A stretch of 64,000 nt of DNA from Shewanella sp. KT0246 (GCF_019654955.1 NZ_BPEV01000004.1:1-64000), one strand, 5' to 3'; counted from the stretch's first letter, positions 1 to 10,110 are shown. The notes: generated by a model not told the origin, from the sequence alone. Made by a program: numbers and translations.

Positions 1-447
1 CAAGCCGTGGAAGTCCCTGTGGCTGACGGCGATACCCAAGTGAATGTGGACGCGCAAGTGATTGATGCCGCGGGCAACGCCTCGGGCGTGGCCACGGACA
101 TGCAAGGTGTGGATAACACCGATGCACCAACCCCAGAAGTGTCGTTCAGCGGCATGGGCGATGATGGCATTTACAGTAGCAGTGAGATTGGCGCCGATGG
201 CACCGTCACCGCAACCGTCACTTTAGCTGCCGGCACCCAAGTCGGTGACACCTTGATCATCACCGACACCGATGGCAACGAGCTGTTTAATGGTCTGGTG
301 ACTCAAGCGATGCTTGATGATGGTCAAGCCGTGGAAGTCCCTGTGGCTGACGGCGATACCCAAGTGAATGTGGACGCGCAAGTGATTGATGCCGCGGGCA
401 ACGCCTCGGGCGTGGCCACGGACATGAAAGGCGTGGATAACACTCAA
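1..447 (+). repeat. 324-bp tandem adhesin repeat (108 residues)
   Basis: Bases 1-102 recur without change at 325-426, a period of 324 bp, or exactly 108 codons. One full unit and part of another are visible, and the array must continue to the left. After 427 the copies begin to differ and the sequence leaves the repeat. The near-perfect identity suggests recent amplification or gene conversion, typical of the extender region of giant adhesins. Confidence 0.93.
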
Positions 448-3400
448 CCGAGTAATCCAGCTATCATAATTACTGATGATGGCTTACCTGGGGATGGTTG
501 GTTAAATCAATCAGAAATTAATTCAAATGGTTCTGGTATTCAATTAGAAGCAAATGTTGATAATACAGATTTACAACTAGGTGGTTTTGTAACTGTCAGA
601 ATAGACATTGATGGGGCTTCAGTCTCTTTCGATTTAAAATTGGTTAATGATGAACTTGTTAATTTAGATGGTTCAGCTTCTGTACCAACCTTTGCTTATA
701 ATGATGGGTCAATAACTTGGACAATAGATGTACCTGAAGAAAATCAAACTATTACAGTTAGTATCTCTCAGACAGATTCAGCAGGTAATGAATCAAATAC
801 AGCTGCAGACACTGCGACAATTAACACGGTCGATGCCGTGGATGATCCTGTTGGCACTGTATTCACAACATCAGCTGACTCAGCCAATAACTGGGTAAGC
901 CCGGTAAATACTGATGGAGAAGCCGACTTTACTATCAGCGCAAGAAATGCTGATGGCAGCGTTGGCGCAATCTCAGTCAATGCCGATAATAACCACATAG
1001 GTGTAGCTGGTTCGCCACGATCTGCTGGTCAAATTTCAGGACAAATTGAATATGACTCTGAAACAGGCACATCTGAAGCCATAATCATTGATTTCAATGG
1101 TCTTGTTAATCAAGCAGAATTTAGCGTTTCACGTATGTTCGCTGATGAAAATAGTGGTGAACAAGGTACATGGTACGCTTACTATAATGGCCAATTAGTG
1201 GCTTCTGAAACCTTCACAACCTCAACCGGTACAACAGGTAGTTTTAGCATCAATACCGGTAACCTGGTATTTGACCAATTAGTCTTTGAGGCAGCGCCAA
1301 CAATTAGCGAAGCCAACGGCGGCGCAGCACTCGCAGACTCATCTGATTACTACTTAGACTCTGTTACCGTTACAGGCCCAGCATTAGTCGATGCTTACGT
1401 TGTGCAAGAAGATGCTGTACTGGCTATAACAGATATAGCCGAAGGTCTTTTTGCTAACGATAGTGATGAGCAAAATCATGACTTTGATATCACTCATATC
1501 AATGGTTCAACTTACGCCTACGGACAACAAATCACTCTTGCAAGCGGTGCAACTATCATTATTAATGTCGATGGCACATACACTTACGATGTGAATGGTG
1601 CCTTTGATAGCTTGAATGCTGGTGAGTTAGGCTCAGATACTTTCACTTATACATTAACTGATGAGTTTGGTGCTGTTGATACTGCAACTGTCACTATCAA
1701 CATTGTTGGCGTGAACTTAGCCCCTGAACCTAGTGCAGATCAATTAAGTGTACTTGAGGGGGACTCCATTACCTTCGGTGCCATTGACCTTATCAGTAAT
1801 GACAATGATGCCGAAAACGATAGCCTATCAGTTACTCGTTTTGCACCAGGAAATGCTGATTTGGGTAGTATTGATGCAACCCAAGCAGGACAAAGCTTCA
1901 CTACTTCACTGGGCGGTATCATCACCATTAACAGTGATGGTAGTTACAGCTATCAAGCCCCACTAAACCTTGACCATACCGGTAACGATACCCTCGTCGA
2001 CAGCTTCTATTATCAAGCAAGTGACGGTACAAGTACATCATCTTGGACTCAGGTACTGATCGATGTTAATGACACAGCACCTGTTGCACAAGATGATGTT
2101 GACAGTGTTGGTTTTGGTGGCACGGCTTACGGTAGTGTCATCACAGGAGCTGGCACTGATGGTAGCGGTATAGATAACATTGGCGCAGATTTAACAGAGT
2201 TAACTAGCATAAGAATTGCAGGTACAACTTACGACACCTTTGATGCTGATGGCAATATCATTGTTACTATAGCGAATCGAGGCACCATCACTATCAACAA
2301 AGATGGTAGTTATAATTTTGTTTCATCGGTTCCGGAAGTTAATGGACAACAAAGTGTCTTGAGTAATATTTTCTATACCCTCACTGATGCCGATGGTGAC
2401 TCGAGTGAAGCAAGGTTAAGAATCGTTCAAGACTCAAGCCCTGCGGTTAACAATGATGTCACTAGTGCTGCAGAGTCTGGTTTAACTGACGGCACATTAT
2501 CGGGCAGTGGTAGTAATATCACTACTGGTAATTTACTTGATAATGATGAAGGTATAAGTGGCTCAACAGAAATAACCCAGGTTAATGGTGTTGCGCCAGT
2601 TAATGGTATTATTACCATTACAACTGCAATTGGTGAGTTGAAAGTATATACCGAAGATACTGTAAGTAATCGCGCAGGCGATTATGAGTACACCCTAAAT
2701 TTCAGCACTAGTGGTGATGATGTTTCTGAAACATTTACTTATTCTATACTTAATGCACTTAACTCTGGCGATAGTGGCAGCTTAACTATCAACATTATTG
2801 ATGATGCGCCAGTTGTTGAAGACATTACTCAAAATCTACAAACAAATCCAGAAACATTAATAACCAATTTGACCTTCATTCTTGATGTATCAGGAAGTAT
2901 GGACAACAGTGCAGGAAACGGTAAATCATACCTAGAAACTGCTGTTGAATCTTTAACTGCACTCATTAACGAAGTTGATGCCTCTGGTAATGTCAATATA
3001 CAGATCGTTACTTATTCAAGTTCTGCCACAAATTCAACTTGGTTAATTGATGATATAGACGGCGCGATAAATTACTTAAACAGTCTACAAGCCGGCGGCG
3101 GAACCAACTATGAAGCAGCACTAGAAAATGTCATGGGTAGTGGCACTATGCCTACAGCAGATAAAAGCTTTGTTTATTTCATCTCAGATGGCAGACCAAC
3201 TCAAGGAACTGTAGATGAGGCTGCGTGGCAAGATTATATTGATGACAATTATGACATTTCATTTGGTATCGGTATTGGGAATGCGAGCTTAGACTTCATC
3301 AACCCAATTGCCTATCCAAATGCTGAGGATGGAAATGAAGAATATGCGATTATTGTTAATGATGCTGACGATCTCACCAACACTATTTTAGATTTCTTTG

Positions 3401-5019
3401 ACTCAAATACTGTGACCGGTAGTTTAGGCATAATTAGTAACTCTGCAACTGGAGTTCTCGTGGGAGCTGACGGAGGTTATGTTCAGTCAATTTCAATTGA
3501 TGGTGTTACCTACACTTATGATCCTATTAATCCAATTCAAGTTATCAGCACTAATCTAGGTGCAACATTCGAGATTAACTTCGCGACAGGCGAATACGAA
3601 TACCTCTTAGACGCCTCCACGAATGTACTCAATGAACAAGAGTCAATTGATGTAACAATAATGGATAATGATGGAGACTCTGCTTCTTTAACCTTGCAAA
3701 TAAATCTTGATTATTACGCATCATTAGATGCCAACGTAAACAATATCATTACCAATCAAGCTCAAGGTGATTTAACCATTTCAACTGAATATCTCACTCA
3801 TGGCGATGCATTGCCTGACAATGGGACACTAAGCTCTGTCACCGCAGGAAGTGCTGGCAACACGAGCCTTGCAAATGATGTAGTAACTATTACCAATGCT
3901 AATGACGGTGACAGCTTTGATTACACGTTAACAGCAAACGGTGTATCTGATTCAGCAGAGGTAATCATTGATTATCAAAGCTCCTCTACTTTAATCGGAA
4001 CACATGAAAACGACATCATTATTGCCAACTCAACAGCCAATAACTTGGCATCAGGTTCTGTTAAAGCAACGGTGAAATCAGGGAATACCTATAATGCTTC
4101 TAACCAATTCGGTTTTGAAGCAGCATTGCTCGCAGCAGGAATATCGATCACCCAAATAGAAATCAACCTCAGAGGTGGGGGGGATACAAATGCGATAGTG
4201 GATGTCAGCCAGTCGAACCTAGTGAAAGGTAGTGACTCCGTTGGTATTAATGATAGTAATTCAGATATTTTTGCCAATATGACGCAAGATAGCGGAACAC
4301 TAACAGCAATATTTAGCGCTGGAGACTTCACCAATGGAGATGAGTTCTGGTTTGCATTTGACACCGATAATTTAGGTAGTGACACTGGCGCAAGTTTGGT
4401 AGGCGCTACATTTACGATTACCTTAAGCGACGGAACCACCCAGACAGGTACATATATTTCTGATGGAAATTCTGGTGCTACAGGTCAATTGCACTTTGGC
4501 GATGCAGTACTTGATGGCGGCGCAGGCGATGATGTACTCATAGGAGGCAATGGGAACGACATCCTCATAGGCGGGTTGGGTGACGACCTATTAAGTGGTG
4601 GTTTAGGCGATGATTTGTTAAGTGGTGGTGAAGGTAATAATATTTTTGTGTGGAATGCAAATGAGTTCGGTACTGACACAATTGTTGATTTTGATACTAG
4701 CAAAGATAGCTTAGATTTAAGTGACTTATTGGTTAATGAAAACCTTGCTAGCTTAGATGACATGCTTAACTTTAGCTACGATGGCACCAATACAACTATT
4801 GATATAGATGCTGATAACAATGGTTCATTCGAGCAACAGATTGTGTTGGATGGCGTTAATTTAACTGATGTTTACAACAGCAATGATGACGGTGTAATTA
4901 TCAATGGGTTACTAGATGATGGTGCCTTAATTGTCGATGCTACAGATGCAACACCAGCGCAGAATGTCGCAGCTATAGACCCGTTAGAAAATGTACCAGA
5001 TGGTAATATTATTCCTTAA
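1..5019 (+). CDS. bpfA: Giant RTX biofilm adhesin (BpfA/LapA type), C-terminal part, cut by left edge
   Basis: The reading frame is open from base 1, so only the last 1672 codons are present. It begins in tandem Ig-like repeats of 108 residues, then passes through several cadherin/VCBS-like Asp- and Thr-rich modules. A von Willebrand A domain has its metal-binding DVSGSMD motif near 2884-2904. Glycine-rich RTX nonapeptides (GGAGDDVLIGG and similar) lie at about 4515-4640, followed by a short acidic tail, the usual type I secretion end. Family knowledge: such adhesins stay in the outer membrane through an N-terminal retention module, outside this window, which a LapG protease cleaves. The next six genes encode its secretion and release machinery. 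DNA up to about 450 is GC-rich and the rest is AT-rich. Class and role are clear; the name rests on similarity to the Shewanella bpfA locus. Confidence 0.93.
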   Translation, partial: QAVEVPVADGDTQVNVDAQVIDAAGNASGVATDMQGVDNTDAPTPEVSFSGMGDDGIYSSSEIGADGTVTATVTLAAGTQVGDTLIITDTDGNELFNGLVTQAMLDDGQAVEVPVADGDTQVNVDAQVIDAAGNASGVATDMKGVDNTQPSNPAIIITDDGLPGDGWLNQSEINSNGSGIQLEANVDNTDLQLGGFVTVRIDIDGASVSFDLKLVNDELVNLDGSASVPTFAYNDGSITWTIDVPEENQTITVSISQTDSAGNESNTAADTATINTVDAVDDPVGTVFTTSADSANNWVSPVNTDGEADFTISARNADGSVGAISVNADNNHIGVAGSPRSAGQISGQIEYDSETGTSEAIIIDFNGLVNQAEFSVSRMFADENSGEQGTWYAYYNGQLVASETFTTSTGTTGSFSINTGNLVFDQLVFEAAPTISEANGGAALADSSDYYLDSVTVTGPALVDAYVVQEDAVLAITDIAEGLFANDSDEQNHDFDITHINGSTYAYGQQITLASGATIIINVDGTYTYDVNGAFDSLNAGELGSDTFTYTLTDEFGAVDTATVTINIVGVNLAPEPSADQLSVLEGDSITFGAIDLISNDNDAENDSLSVTRFAPGNADLGSIDATQAGQSFTTSLGGIITINSDGSYSYQAPLNLDHTGNDTLVDSFYYQASDGTSTSSWTQVLIDVNDTAPVAQDDVDSVGFGGTAYGSVITGAGTDGSGIDNIGADLTELTSIRIAGTTYDTFDADGNIIVTIANRGTITINKDGSYNFVSSVPEVNGQQSVLSNIFYTLTDADGDSSEARLRIVQDSSPAVNNDVTSAAESGLTDGTLSGSGSNITTGNLLDNDEGISGSTEITQVNGVAPVNGIITITTAIGELKVYTEDTVSNRAGDYEYTLNFSTSGDDVSETFTYSILNALNSGDSGSLTINIIDDAPVVEDITQNLQTNPETLITNLTFILDVSGSMDNSAGNGKSYLETAVESLTALINEVDASGNVNIQIVTYSSSATNSTWLIDDIDGAINYLNSLQAGGGTNYEAALENVMGSGTMPTADKSFVYFISDGRPTQGTVDEAAWQDYIDDNYDISFGIGIGNASLDFINPIAYPNAEDGNEEYAIIVNDADDLTNTILDFFDSNTVTGSLGIISNSATGVLVGADGGYVQSISIDGVTYTYDPINPIQVISTNLGATFEINFATGEYEYLLDASTNVLNEQESIDVTIMDNDGDSASLTLQINLDYYASLDANVNNIITNQAQGDLTISTEYLTHGDALPDNGTLSSVTAGSAGNTSLANDVVTITNANDGDSFDYTLTANGVSDSAEVIIDYQSSSTLIGTHENDIIIANSTANNLASGSVKATVKSGNTYNASNQFGFEAALLAAGISITQIEINLRGGGDTNAIVDVSQSNLVKGSDSVGINDSNSDIFANMTQDSGTLTAIFSAGDFTNGDEFWFAFDTDNLGSDTGASLVGATFTITLSDGTTQTGTYISDGNSGATGQLHFGDAVLDGGAGDDVLIGGNGNDILIGGLGDDLLSGGLGDDLLSGGEGNNIFVWNANEFGTDTIVDFDTSKDSLDLSDLLVNENLASLDDMLNFSYDGTNTTIDIDADNNGSFEQQIVLDGVNLTDVYNSNDDGVIINGLLDDGALIVDATDATPAQNVAAIDPLENVPDGNIIP

Positions 5020-5023
5020 ATAC

Positions 5024-5075
5024 AACAATCTGTTGACGCTTTGTAGTAATATAATAGCGTCAACCTATTGTTTTT
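5024..5075 (+). terminator. Hairpin between adhesin and secretion genes
   Basis: GTTGACGCT (5032-5040) pairs perfectly with AGCGTCAAC (5056-5064). Outside a 2x2 internal bulge, AACAAT (5024-5029) pairs with ATTGTT (5067-5072), and a short T run follows. It resembles an intrinsic terminator or attenuator that would reduce read-through from the adhesin gene into the transporter genes. The loop contains TATAAT (5050-5055), so a promoter here is also possible, but no properly spaced -35 box is seen. Confidence 0.6.
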
Positions 5076-5108
5076 AACATAATTATAATTACAAAGGATA
5101 AGTAATAC

Positions 5109-7286
5109 GTGCCAGCAACCGTCTCTGATAATCAAGAGCAGTGGACTATTTCGGCCTCTCAACGTACCACGGTCGACCCATTACTTGATTGTTTAGTATT
5201 AATGACTGAACATTTTGGTTCCCCTTGCTCAAGCGATTCACTTGCGGCAGGATTACCTTTGACTAGCGCTGTCATCACCCCTGAGTTATTGCCTCAAGCA
5301 GCTTCCAGAGGTGGGTTATCTGCTAAATTAACCCGTAAAGATCTCAATCAAATATCAGAGATTTTATTGCCTTGTATTTTGTTGTTAAAAGACAAAAAAG
5401 CCTGCATTCTTCGCAGTATAGATATCGATGCTGATAAAGCAGTAATCCAACTTCCTGAAAGTGGCGGTCAGGAAACGCTGATGATAGAGGAATTAGAGAC
5501 CCTCTATGTAGGTTATCTGTTTTTAATTAAACAAGAGTTTCGTGGGGATAATAGTTTTGATGTCCACATTCACGATAACACCACCCATTGGTTACTTCAG
5601 AGTATTAAAGACTCTGCCCCTATATATCGTGATGCCTTAATTGCATCAGTCTTGGTTAACTTATTCGCTCTTGTTTCACCGCTATTCATCATGAATGTCT
5701 ATGACAAAGTGGTGCCAAATCTAGCATTTGAATCTCTTTGGGTTCTAGCAATTGGTGCAGGAATAGCATATTTATTTGACTTAATACTACGACAGCTAAG
5801 AAGCTACTTAATTGATATAGCCGGTAAAAAGGTTGACATCATTGTATCATCTAAACTTTTTGCTAAAGCAATAGGTATACCTCTGTCCAAACGCTCACCA
5901 AGCGTCGGGGGTATGGCTCGCCAACTCAGTGAATTCGATAGTATTCGAGAAATTCTCACTTCAGCGACAATCACCACGTTAGTAGATTTACCTTTCGCGT
6001 TACTTTTTGTAGCCATCATTTATATTGTTGCAGGTGACTTAGCCATTATTCCAGTTATTGGCGGCATCATTATCATTGGTTTTACTTTATATATTCAGCC
6101 AAAACTAAAAGCTGCAATTGAAGAAAGTAATCGATTTTCTAGCCTCAAACATGGACACTTAATTGAAAGCTTAACTGCCCTTGAATCAATTAAAGCCAAT
6201 GGTGCCGAAGGACTTGTTCAAAAAAGCTGGCAACAAATGATTGGCCACACAGCTAACTGGCAACTTAAGTCTAAAAAACTATCAAACGCGGTGAGTAATC
6301 TCGCTAATTTTATAGTCCAATTAACAGTGGTTTCCGTCGTTATTTTAGGCGTGTATCGCGTCGCAGAAAATGAAATATCTATGGGTGGAATTATTGCAGC
6401 GGTAATGCTTTCAAGCCGTGCAATTTCACCGATGGCACAACTTGCCGGTTTAATCACACGCGGAAACCAAACCGCCAGCTCTTTACGCCAACTTGACGAG
6501 GTGATGAACCAAGAGGAAGAGTTTGAGAATAAAGGCAACCTAGTTAGTAAGCAGCGCTTACATGGTAAAATTGATGCCGATAACGTCGCATTTAGCTTTC
6601 CTGAGGCAGAAAAGCCCGTTTTACACCCATTATCTATTCGTATCACCCCTGGCGAGCGAGTGGCCATTATTGGTCGAAATGGTTCAGGTAAAAGTACTTT
6701 AGCCAAACTACTTGTGGGGTTATACAAACCCACTCAAGGCAGCCTTCGTTATGACGGCTTAGATGCAGGGCAAATTCACCCAAGTGATTTACGCAGTAAT
6801 TTTGGTTACTTACCGCAAGATGTGACCTTGTTTCATGGCTCAATCAAAGACAATATTTTATTCGGCACTCGTCAAGTTACTGAACATCAGCTAATACGTG
6901 CTGTACAACTTTCTGGTGTAAGCATGTTTACCAATCTTGAATCGGAAGGACTTGACCAGCAAGTTGGTGAAGGCGGACTGTCCTTAAGTCGTGGACAACG
7001 TCAAACTGTTGCCCTCGCCCGCGCCACCCTTAATGACCCACCGATTTTATTAATGGATGAGCCAACAGCAAGTCTCGATGCTAGAGCAGAAAAGCAATTT
7101 ATCCGCTCAATGGAACATGTCACTAAAGACCGCACCTTACTACTTATCACCCATAAGATGCATTTATTACGTTTAGTCGATCGCATTATTGTGCTTGATA
7201 GAGGTCATATCGTTGCCGATGGCCCTAAAGACAAAATTATTGATAAGCTCAATAATGGTTTACTCACTGGGGGCCGTCCATCATGA
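5109..7286 (+). CDS. Type I secretion ABC transporter, inner-membrane ATPase (LapB/RtxB-like)
   Basis: This 725-residue protein has the type I exporter layout. An N-terminal C39-peptidase-like domain spans about 1-150 and lacks an obvious catalytic cysteine motif, as in LapB/HlyB. The six-helix transmembrane domain spans about 165-450. The nucleotide-binding domain has Walker A GRNGSGKST (522-530), ABC signature LSLSRGQRQ (624-632) and Walker B ending in DE (650-651). The start is GTG, with AAGGA about 11 bases upstream. The stop overlaps the next gene by 4 bases, so the two are translationally coupled. It should energise export of the adhesin encoded immediately upstream. Family assignment is firm; the substrate is inferred from context. 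Confidence 0.93.
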   Translation: MPATVSDNQEQWTISASQRTTVDPLLDCLVLMTEHFGSPCSSDSLAAGLPLTSAVITPELLPQAASRGGLSAKLTRKDLNQISEILLPCILLLKDKKACILRSIDIDADKAVIQLPESGGQETLMIEELETLYVGYLFLIKQEFRGDNSFDVHIHDNTTHWLLQSIKDSAPIYRDALIASVLVNLFALVSPLFIMNVYDKVVPNLAFESLWVLAIGAGIAYLFDLILRQLRSYLIDIAGKKVDIIVSSKLFAKAIGIPLSKRSPSVGGMARQLSEFDSIREILTSATITTLVDLPFALLFVAIIYIVAGDLAIIPVIGGIIIIGFTLYIQPKLKAAIEESNRFSSLKHGHLIESLTALESIKANGAEGLVQKSWQQMIGHTANWQLKSKKLSNAVSNLANFIVQLTVVSVVILGVYRVAENEISMGGIIAAVMLSSRAISPMAQLAGLITRGNQTASSLRQLDEVMNQEEEFENKGNLVSKQRLHGKIDADNVAFSFPEAEKPVLHPLSIRITPGERVAIIGRNGSGKSTLAKLLVGLYKPTQGSLRYDGLDAGQIHPSDLRSNFGYLPQDVTLFHGSIKDNILFGTRQVTEHQLIRAVQLSGVSMFTNLESEGLDQQVGEGGLSLSRGQRQTVALARATLNDPPILLMDEPTASLDARAEKQFIRSMEHVTKDRTLLLITHKMHLLRLVDRIIVLDRGHIVADGPKDKIIDKLNNGLLTGGRPS

Positions 7287-8665
7287 GTAATAAGTTAACA
7301 AGTCATGACTTAGACATGGTTGATGATGTTTATGGCGCAATGATGACTGATGCCCCACGTGGTCATAGTTTGATAATTTGGTCACTTGGCGCAATGGTAG
7401 TTTGCTTTTTTATTTGGTCATATTTTTCTGAATTGGATCAAGTGACATCTGGCATGGGCAAGGTTATTCCGTCATCACAAATCCAACTAATCGACAGCCT
7501 TGATGGCGGTGTGTTGCAAGAAATATATATTCAAGAAGGTATGATTGTCACTAAAGATCAGCCTTTGGTTAAAATTGACGATATTCGTTTTCGTTCTGAT
7601 TTTGCACAACAAGAGCAAGAAGTCTATAGCCTACAAACTAACGTGATCCGCATGCGCGCTGAGCTCGATAGTATTGTGATTTCAGGTATGTCATCAAATT
7701 GGCGAGAGCAAGTCAAAATAACCAAGCAACCGTTAATATTTTCTAATGAAATTATTCAGCAAGAGCCTGCCTTAGTTAAAAACCAGCAAGAAGAATATTC
7801 AGGTCGCTTAGACAACTTGAGTAACCAACTCGAAATACTCGTTCGACAAATTCAACAGCGTCAACAAGAAACGGAAGAGCTAACCTCAAAAATTGCGACT
7901 CTGACTAAAAGCTTCCAGCTTATCTCACGTGAGCTTGAACTAACAAAGCCTTTAGCGCAAAAAGGCATTGTACCTGAAGTTGAATTATTAAAACTTGAGC
8001 GAACAGTCAACGATATCCAAGGCGAGCTGAAAACAATGCGCCTGCTTCGTCCGAAGCTAAAAGCTTCAATGGATGAGGCCATCCTAAAACGACGTGAAGC
8101 AGTCTTTGTCTATGCGGCCGATTTGCGTGCCAATTTAAATGAGATGCAAACTAAATTATCAAGAATGAATCAAGCACAAATAGGTGCTTTTGATAAGATT
8201 AATAAATCAGTTATTACCTCCCCAGTAAACGGAACCATAAAAACACTACACATTAATACCTTAGGTGGTGTCGTGCAGCCTGGTGAAGAAATTATTGAAA
8301 TTGTTCCATCAGAAGACCAGTTGCTAATTGAAACAAAAATAACCCCTCAAGACATCGCATTCTTACACCCTGGTTTACCTGCTATTGTTAAGGTAACGGC
8401 TTATGATTTCACTCGTTACGGTGGACTGAAAGGCACAGTTGAGCATATTAGTGCAGATACAAGCCAAGATGAAGAAGGAAACAGTTTTTACACGATTCGT
8501 GTTCGAACTGCTGAATCAAATTTAGTAAAAAACGATGGCACAAAGATGCCAATTATTCCAGGTATGCTCACTTCTGTGGACGTTATTACCGGAAAAAGAA
8601 CTATCCTTGAGTATATATTGAACCCGATTTTACGGGCAAAAGAGACAGCACTTAGAGAGAATTAG
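7283..8665 (+). CDS. HlyD-family membrane fusion protein of the adhesin secretion system (LapC-like)
   Basis: This 460-residue periplasmic adaptor has a short cytoplasmic N-terminus, one membrane helix at about 28-48, a lipoyl/barrel half, and a long coiled-coil hairpin (about 115-290) rich in Gln, Glu and Leu. The second lipoyl half and a C-terminal beta-barrel follow; the motif SPVNGTIKTL near 312 is typical of HlyD proteins. It links the inner-membrane ABC protein to the TolC-like channel encoded next. Its start overlaps the ABC gene stop (ATGA), consistent with co-translation. Its length is normal for type I secretion adaptors. Confidence 0.92.
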   Translation: MSNKLTSHDLDMVDDVYGAMMTDAPRGHSLIIWSLGAMVVCFFIWSYFSELDQVTSGMGKVIPSSQIQLIDSLDGGVLQEIYIQEGMIVTKDQPLVKIDDIRFRSDFAQQEQEVYSLQTNVIRMRAELDSIVISGMSSNWREQVKITKQPLIFSNEIIQQEPALVKNQQEEYSGRLDNLSNQLEILVRQIQQRQQETEELTSKIATLTKSFQLISRELELTKPLAQKGIVPEVELLKLERTVNDIQGELKTMRLLRPKLKASMDEAILKRREAVFVYAADLRANLNEMQTKLSRMNQAQIGAFDKINKSVITSPVNGTIKTLHINTLGGVVQPGEEIIEIVPSEDQLLIETKITPQDIAFLHPGLPAIVKVTAYDFTRYGGLKGTVEHISADTSQDEEGNSFYTIRVRTAESNLVKNDGTKMPIIPGMLTSVDVITGKRTILEYILNPILRAKETALREN

Positions 8666-8666
8666 C

Positions 8667-8687
8667 AAAAAACCGGGAGGGTTTTTT
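8667..8687 (+). promoter_or_regulatory. Small hairpin carrying the aggA ribosome binding site
   Basis: AAAAAACC (8667-8674) and GGTTTTTT (8680-8687) form a perfect 8-bp inverted repeat around a 5-base loop, directly after the HlyD stop codon. The best Shine-Dalgarno sequence for the next gene, GGGAGG (8675-8680), sits in the loop and first stem base, 8 bases before the ATG. The stem is A/U-rich and ends in six T, so it could weaken transcription or present the ribosome site. The function is inferred. Confidence 0.55.
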
Positions 8688-8688
8688 C

Positions 8689-10110
8689 ATGAAAATCAAC
8701 ATTAACCAATGCAATAGATTGAGCGTATTCGCGTTGGCAATGTCTGCAACTTTTGTAACATCTACGCTGAACGCGCAGTCGTTAGAGCAGGCCGTGGCAC
8801 ATACTCTAGATACCAATCCAGAGATTAGAATTGCGTTTAACCGCTTTAAAGCTCGAGAAGAGCAAGTTAATCAAGCCATAGCCGGTTACATGCCAACTGT
8901 TGATTTAACAGGTGGTTATGGATGGGAGCAAACAGATAGCCCTTCAACTCGTCGTAAGAACCAACCTGGTAACGATAATTTAGATGAAGGCGTTATGGAG
9001 TTAGAGCGTGGAGAAGCAGGGTTTAGTATTAAACAAATGCTGTTTGATGGCTTCTATACTAGCAGTGAAGTCGATCGCTACTCTTTTGAAGCCAGCTCTG
9101 ATCAATGGGCACTGTTTGCAGCGGCAGAAGATATAGCACTTGAAGTTAGTAAGGTTTATGTAAATTTTATTAAAGCTGAACAACTGCTGGTTTTGTCTGA
9201 AAAAAATCTAAAGAGCCATCAAGATATTTATGATCAAATCAAAGAACGAACAGACTCAGGTCTTGGTTCTATAGCTGATTTATCTCAAATATCAGGCCGT
9301 TTAGCACGTGCTAATGCAAACCTCATGGCAGCCAAAAATAATCTGTATGATGCCAAAGCTCAGTACATACGTATTGTTGAGCAAGATCCTGAAAATCTTG
9401 TGGTACCAGTGCCAGACATGGACTTTCTACCTCGAAACGTAGCTGAAAGTATCGTTAAAGCCCAAGATAACCATCCTATTCTAAAATCTGCCAGTAGTGA
9501 TATTAAAGCGGCGGATAAAGAACGCAGCTCCGCACAATCAAACTATTACCCTGAGTTCACATTAGAATTAAATGGTAATTGGAATAATGATGTTGACGGT
9601 GAAGACGGCTATGGTACGGGGTCTACTTTTGATCCTTACGTAAACGGTCATAGTAATGATCTTGTAGGTATGGTGCGCGTTAAATACAACTTATTTGCAG
9701 GTGGTAAAGATTTAGCCCGCGAAAAAGAAGCAGCCTACAAAATTAATGAAGCAAAAGAAGTTCGTCAGCGTGCTCATCGTCAAGTTGTAGAAGGTGTGCA
9801 TTTATCTTGGAATGCGTATGAAATGTTAGCCCCCCAAAAGCAATATATACGTCAACATGTCATTGCTTCAAAAGATACTCAAACAGCTTATTCACAGCAA
9901 TTCAATTTAGGTCAACGAAGTTTATTGGATTTACTTGATACGGAAAATGAGCTTTTCCAAGCTCGTCAAGATTATCTACAAGCTGATTTTGACGAAACAA
10001 TAGCAAAATATCGAGTATTAAATGCTACAGGCCAATTACTTGATTCTCTTCGAGTTACTCGTCCAGATATTTGGCAAGGTGAACGTGATTATGAAGGAGG
10101 AGTAAAGTAA
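8689..10110 (+). CDS. aggA: TolC-family outer membrane channel (AggA/LapE-like)
   Basis: This 473-residue protein has an N-terminal signal peptide (cleavage likely after LNA near residue 30). Two TolC-type repeats follow, with long helical segments rich in Ala, Gln and Glu; the motif YNLFAGGKDLAREKEA near 340 is typical of outer membrane efflux proteins. It forms the outer membrane duct of the type I secretion system for the adhesin. In Shewanella the gene at this position is called aggA, after an autoaggregation phenotype. The start ATG has GGGAGG 8 bases upstream, inside a small hairpin. The stop TAA shares its last base with the next start (TAATG). Confidence 0.92.
   Translation: MKININQCNRLSVFALAMSATFVTSTLNAQSLEQAVAHTLDTNPEIRIAFNRFKAREEQVNQAIAGYMPTVDLTGGYGWEQTDSPSTRRKNQPGNDNLDEGVMELERGEAGFSIKQMLFDGFYTSSEVDRYSFEASSDQWALFAAAEDIALEVSKVYVNFIKAEQLLVLSEKNLKSHQDIYDQIKERTDSGLGSIADLSQISGRLARANANLMAAKNNLYDAKAQYIRIVEQDPENLVVPVPDMDFLPRNVAESIVKAQDNHPILKSASSDIKAADKERSSAQSNYYPEFTLELNGNWNNDVDGEDGYGTGSTFDPYVNGHSNDLVGMVRVKYNLFAGGKDLAREKEAAYKINEAKEVRQRAHRQVVEGVHLSWNAYEMLAPQKQYIRQHVIASKDTQTAYSQQFNLGQRSLLDLLDTENELFQARQDYLQADFDETIAKYRVLNATGQLLDSLRVTRPDIWQGERDYEGGVK

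Noticed and set aside
1..447. CRISPR-like array
   Set aside because: The repeat is 324 bp, in frame and coding; no short repeat-spacer pattern occurs anywhere in the window.
5033..5055. TTGACG and TATAAT as a promoter upstream of the exporter genes
   Set aside because: The boxes are only 11 bases apart, too close for sigma70; both belong to a hairpin. A promoter may exist, but not with this pair.
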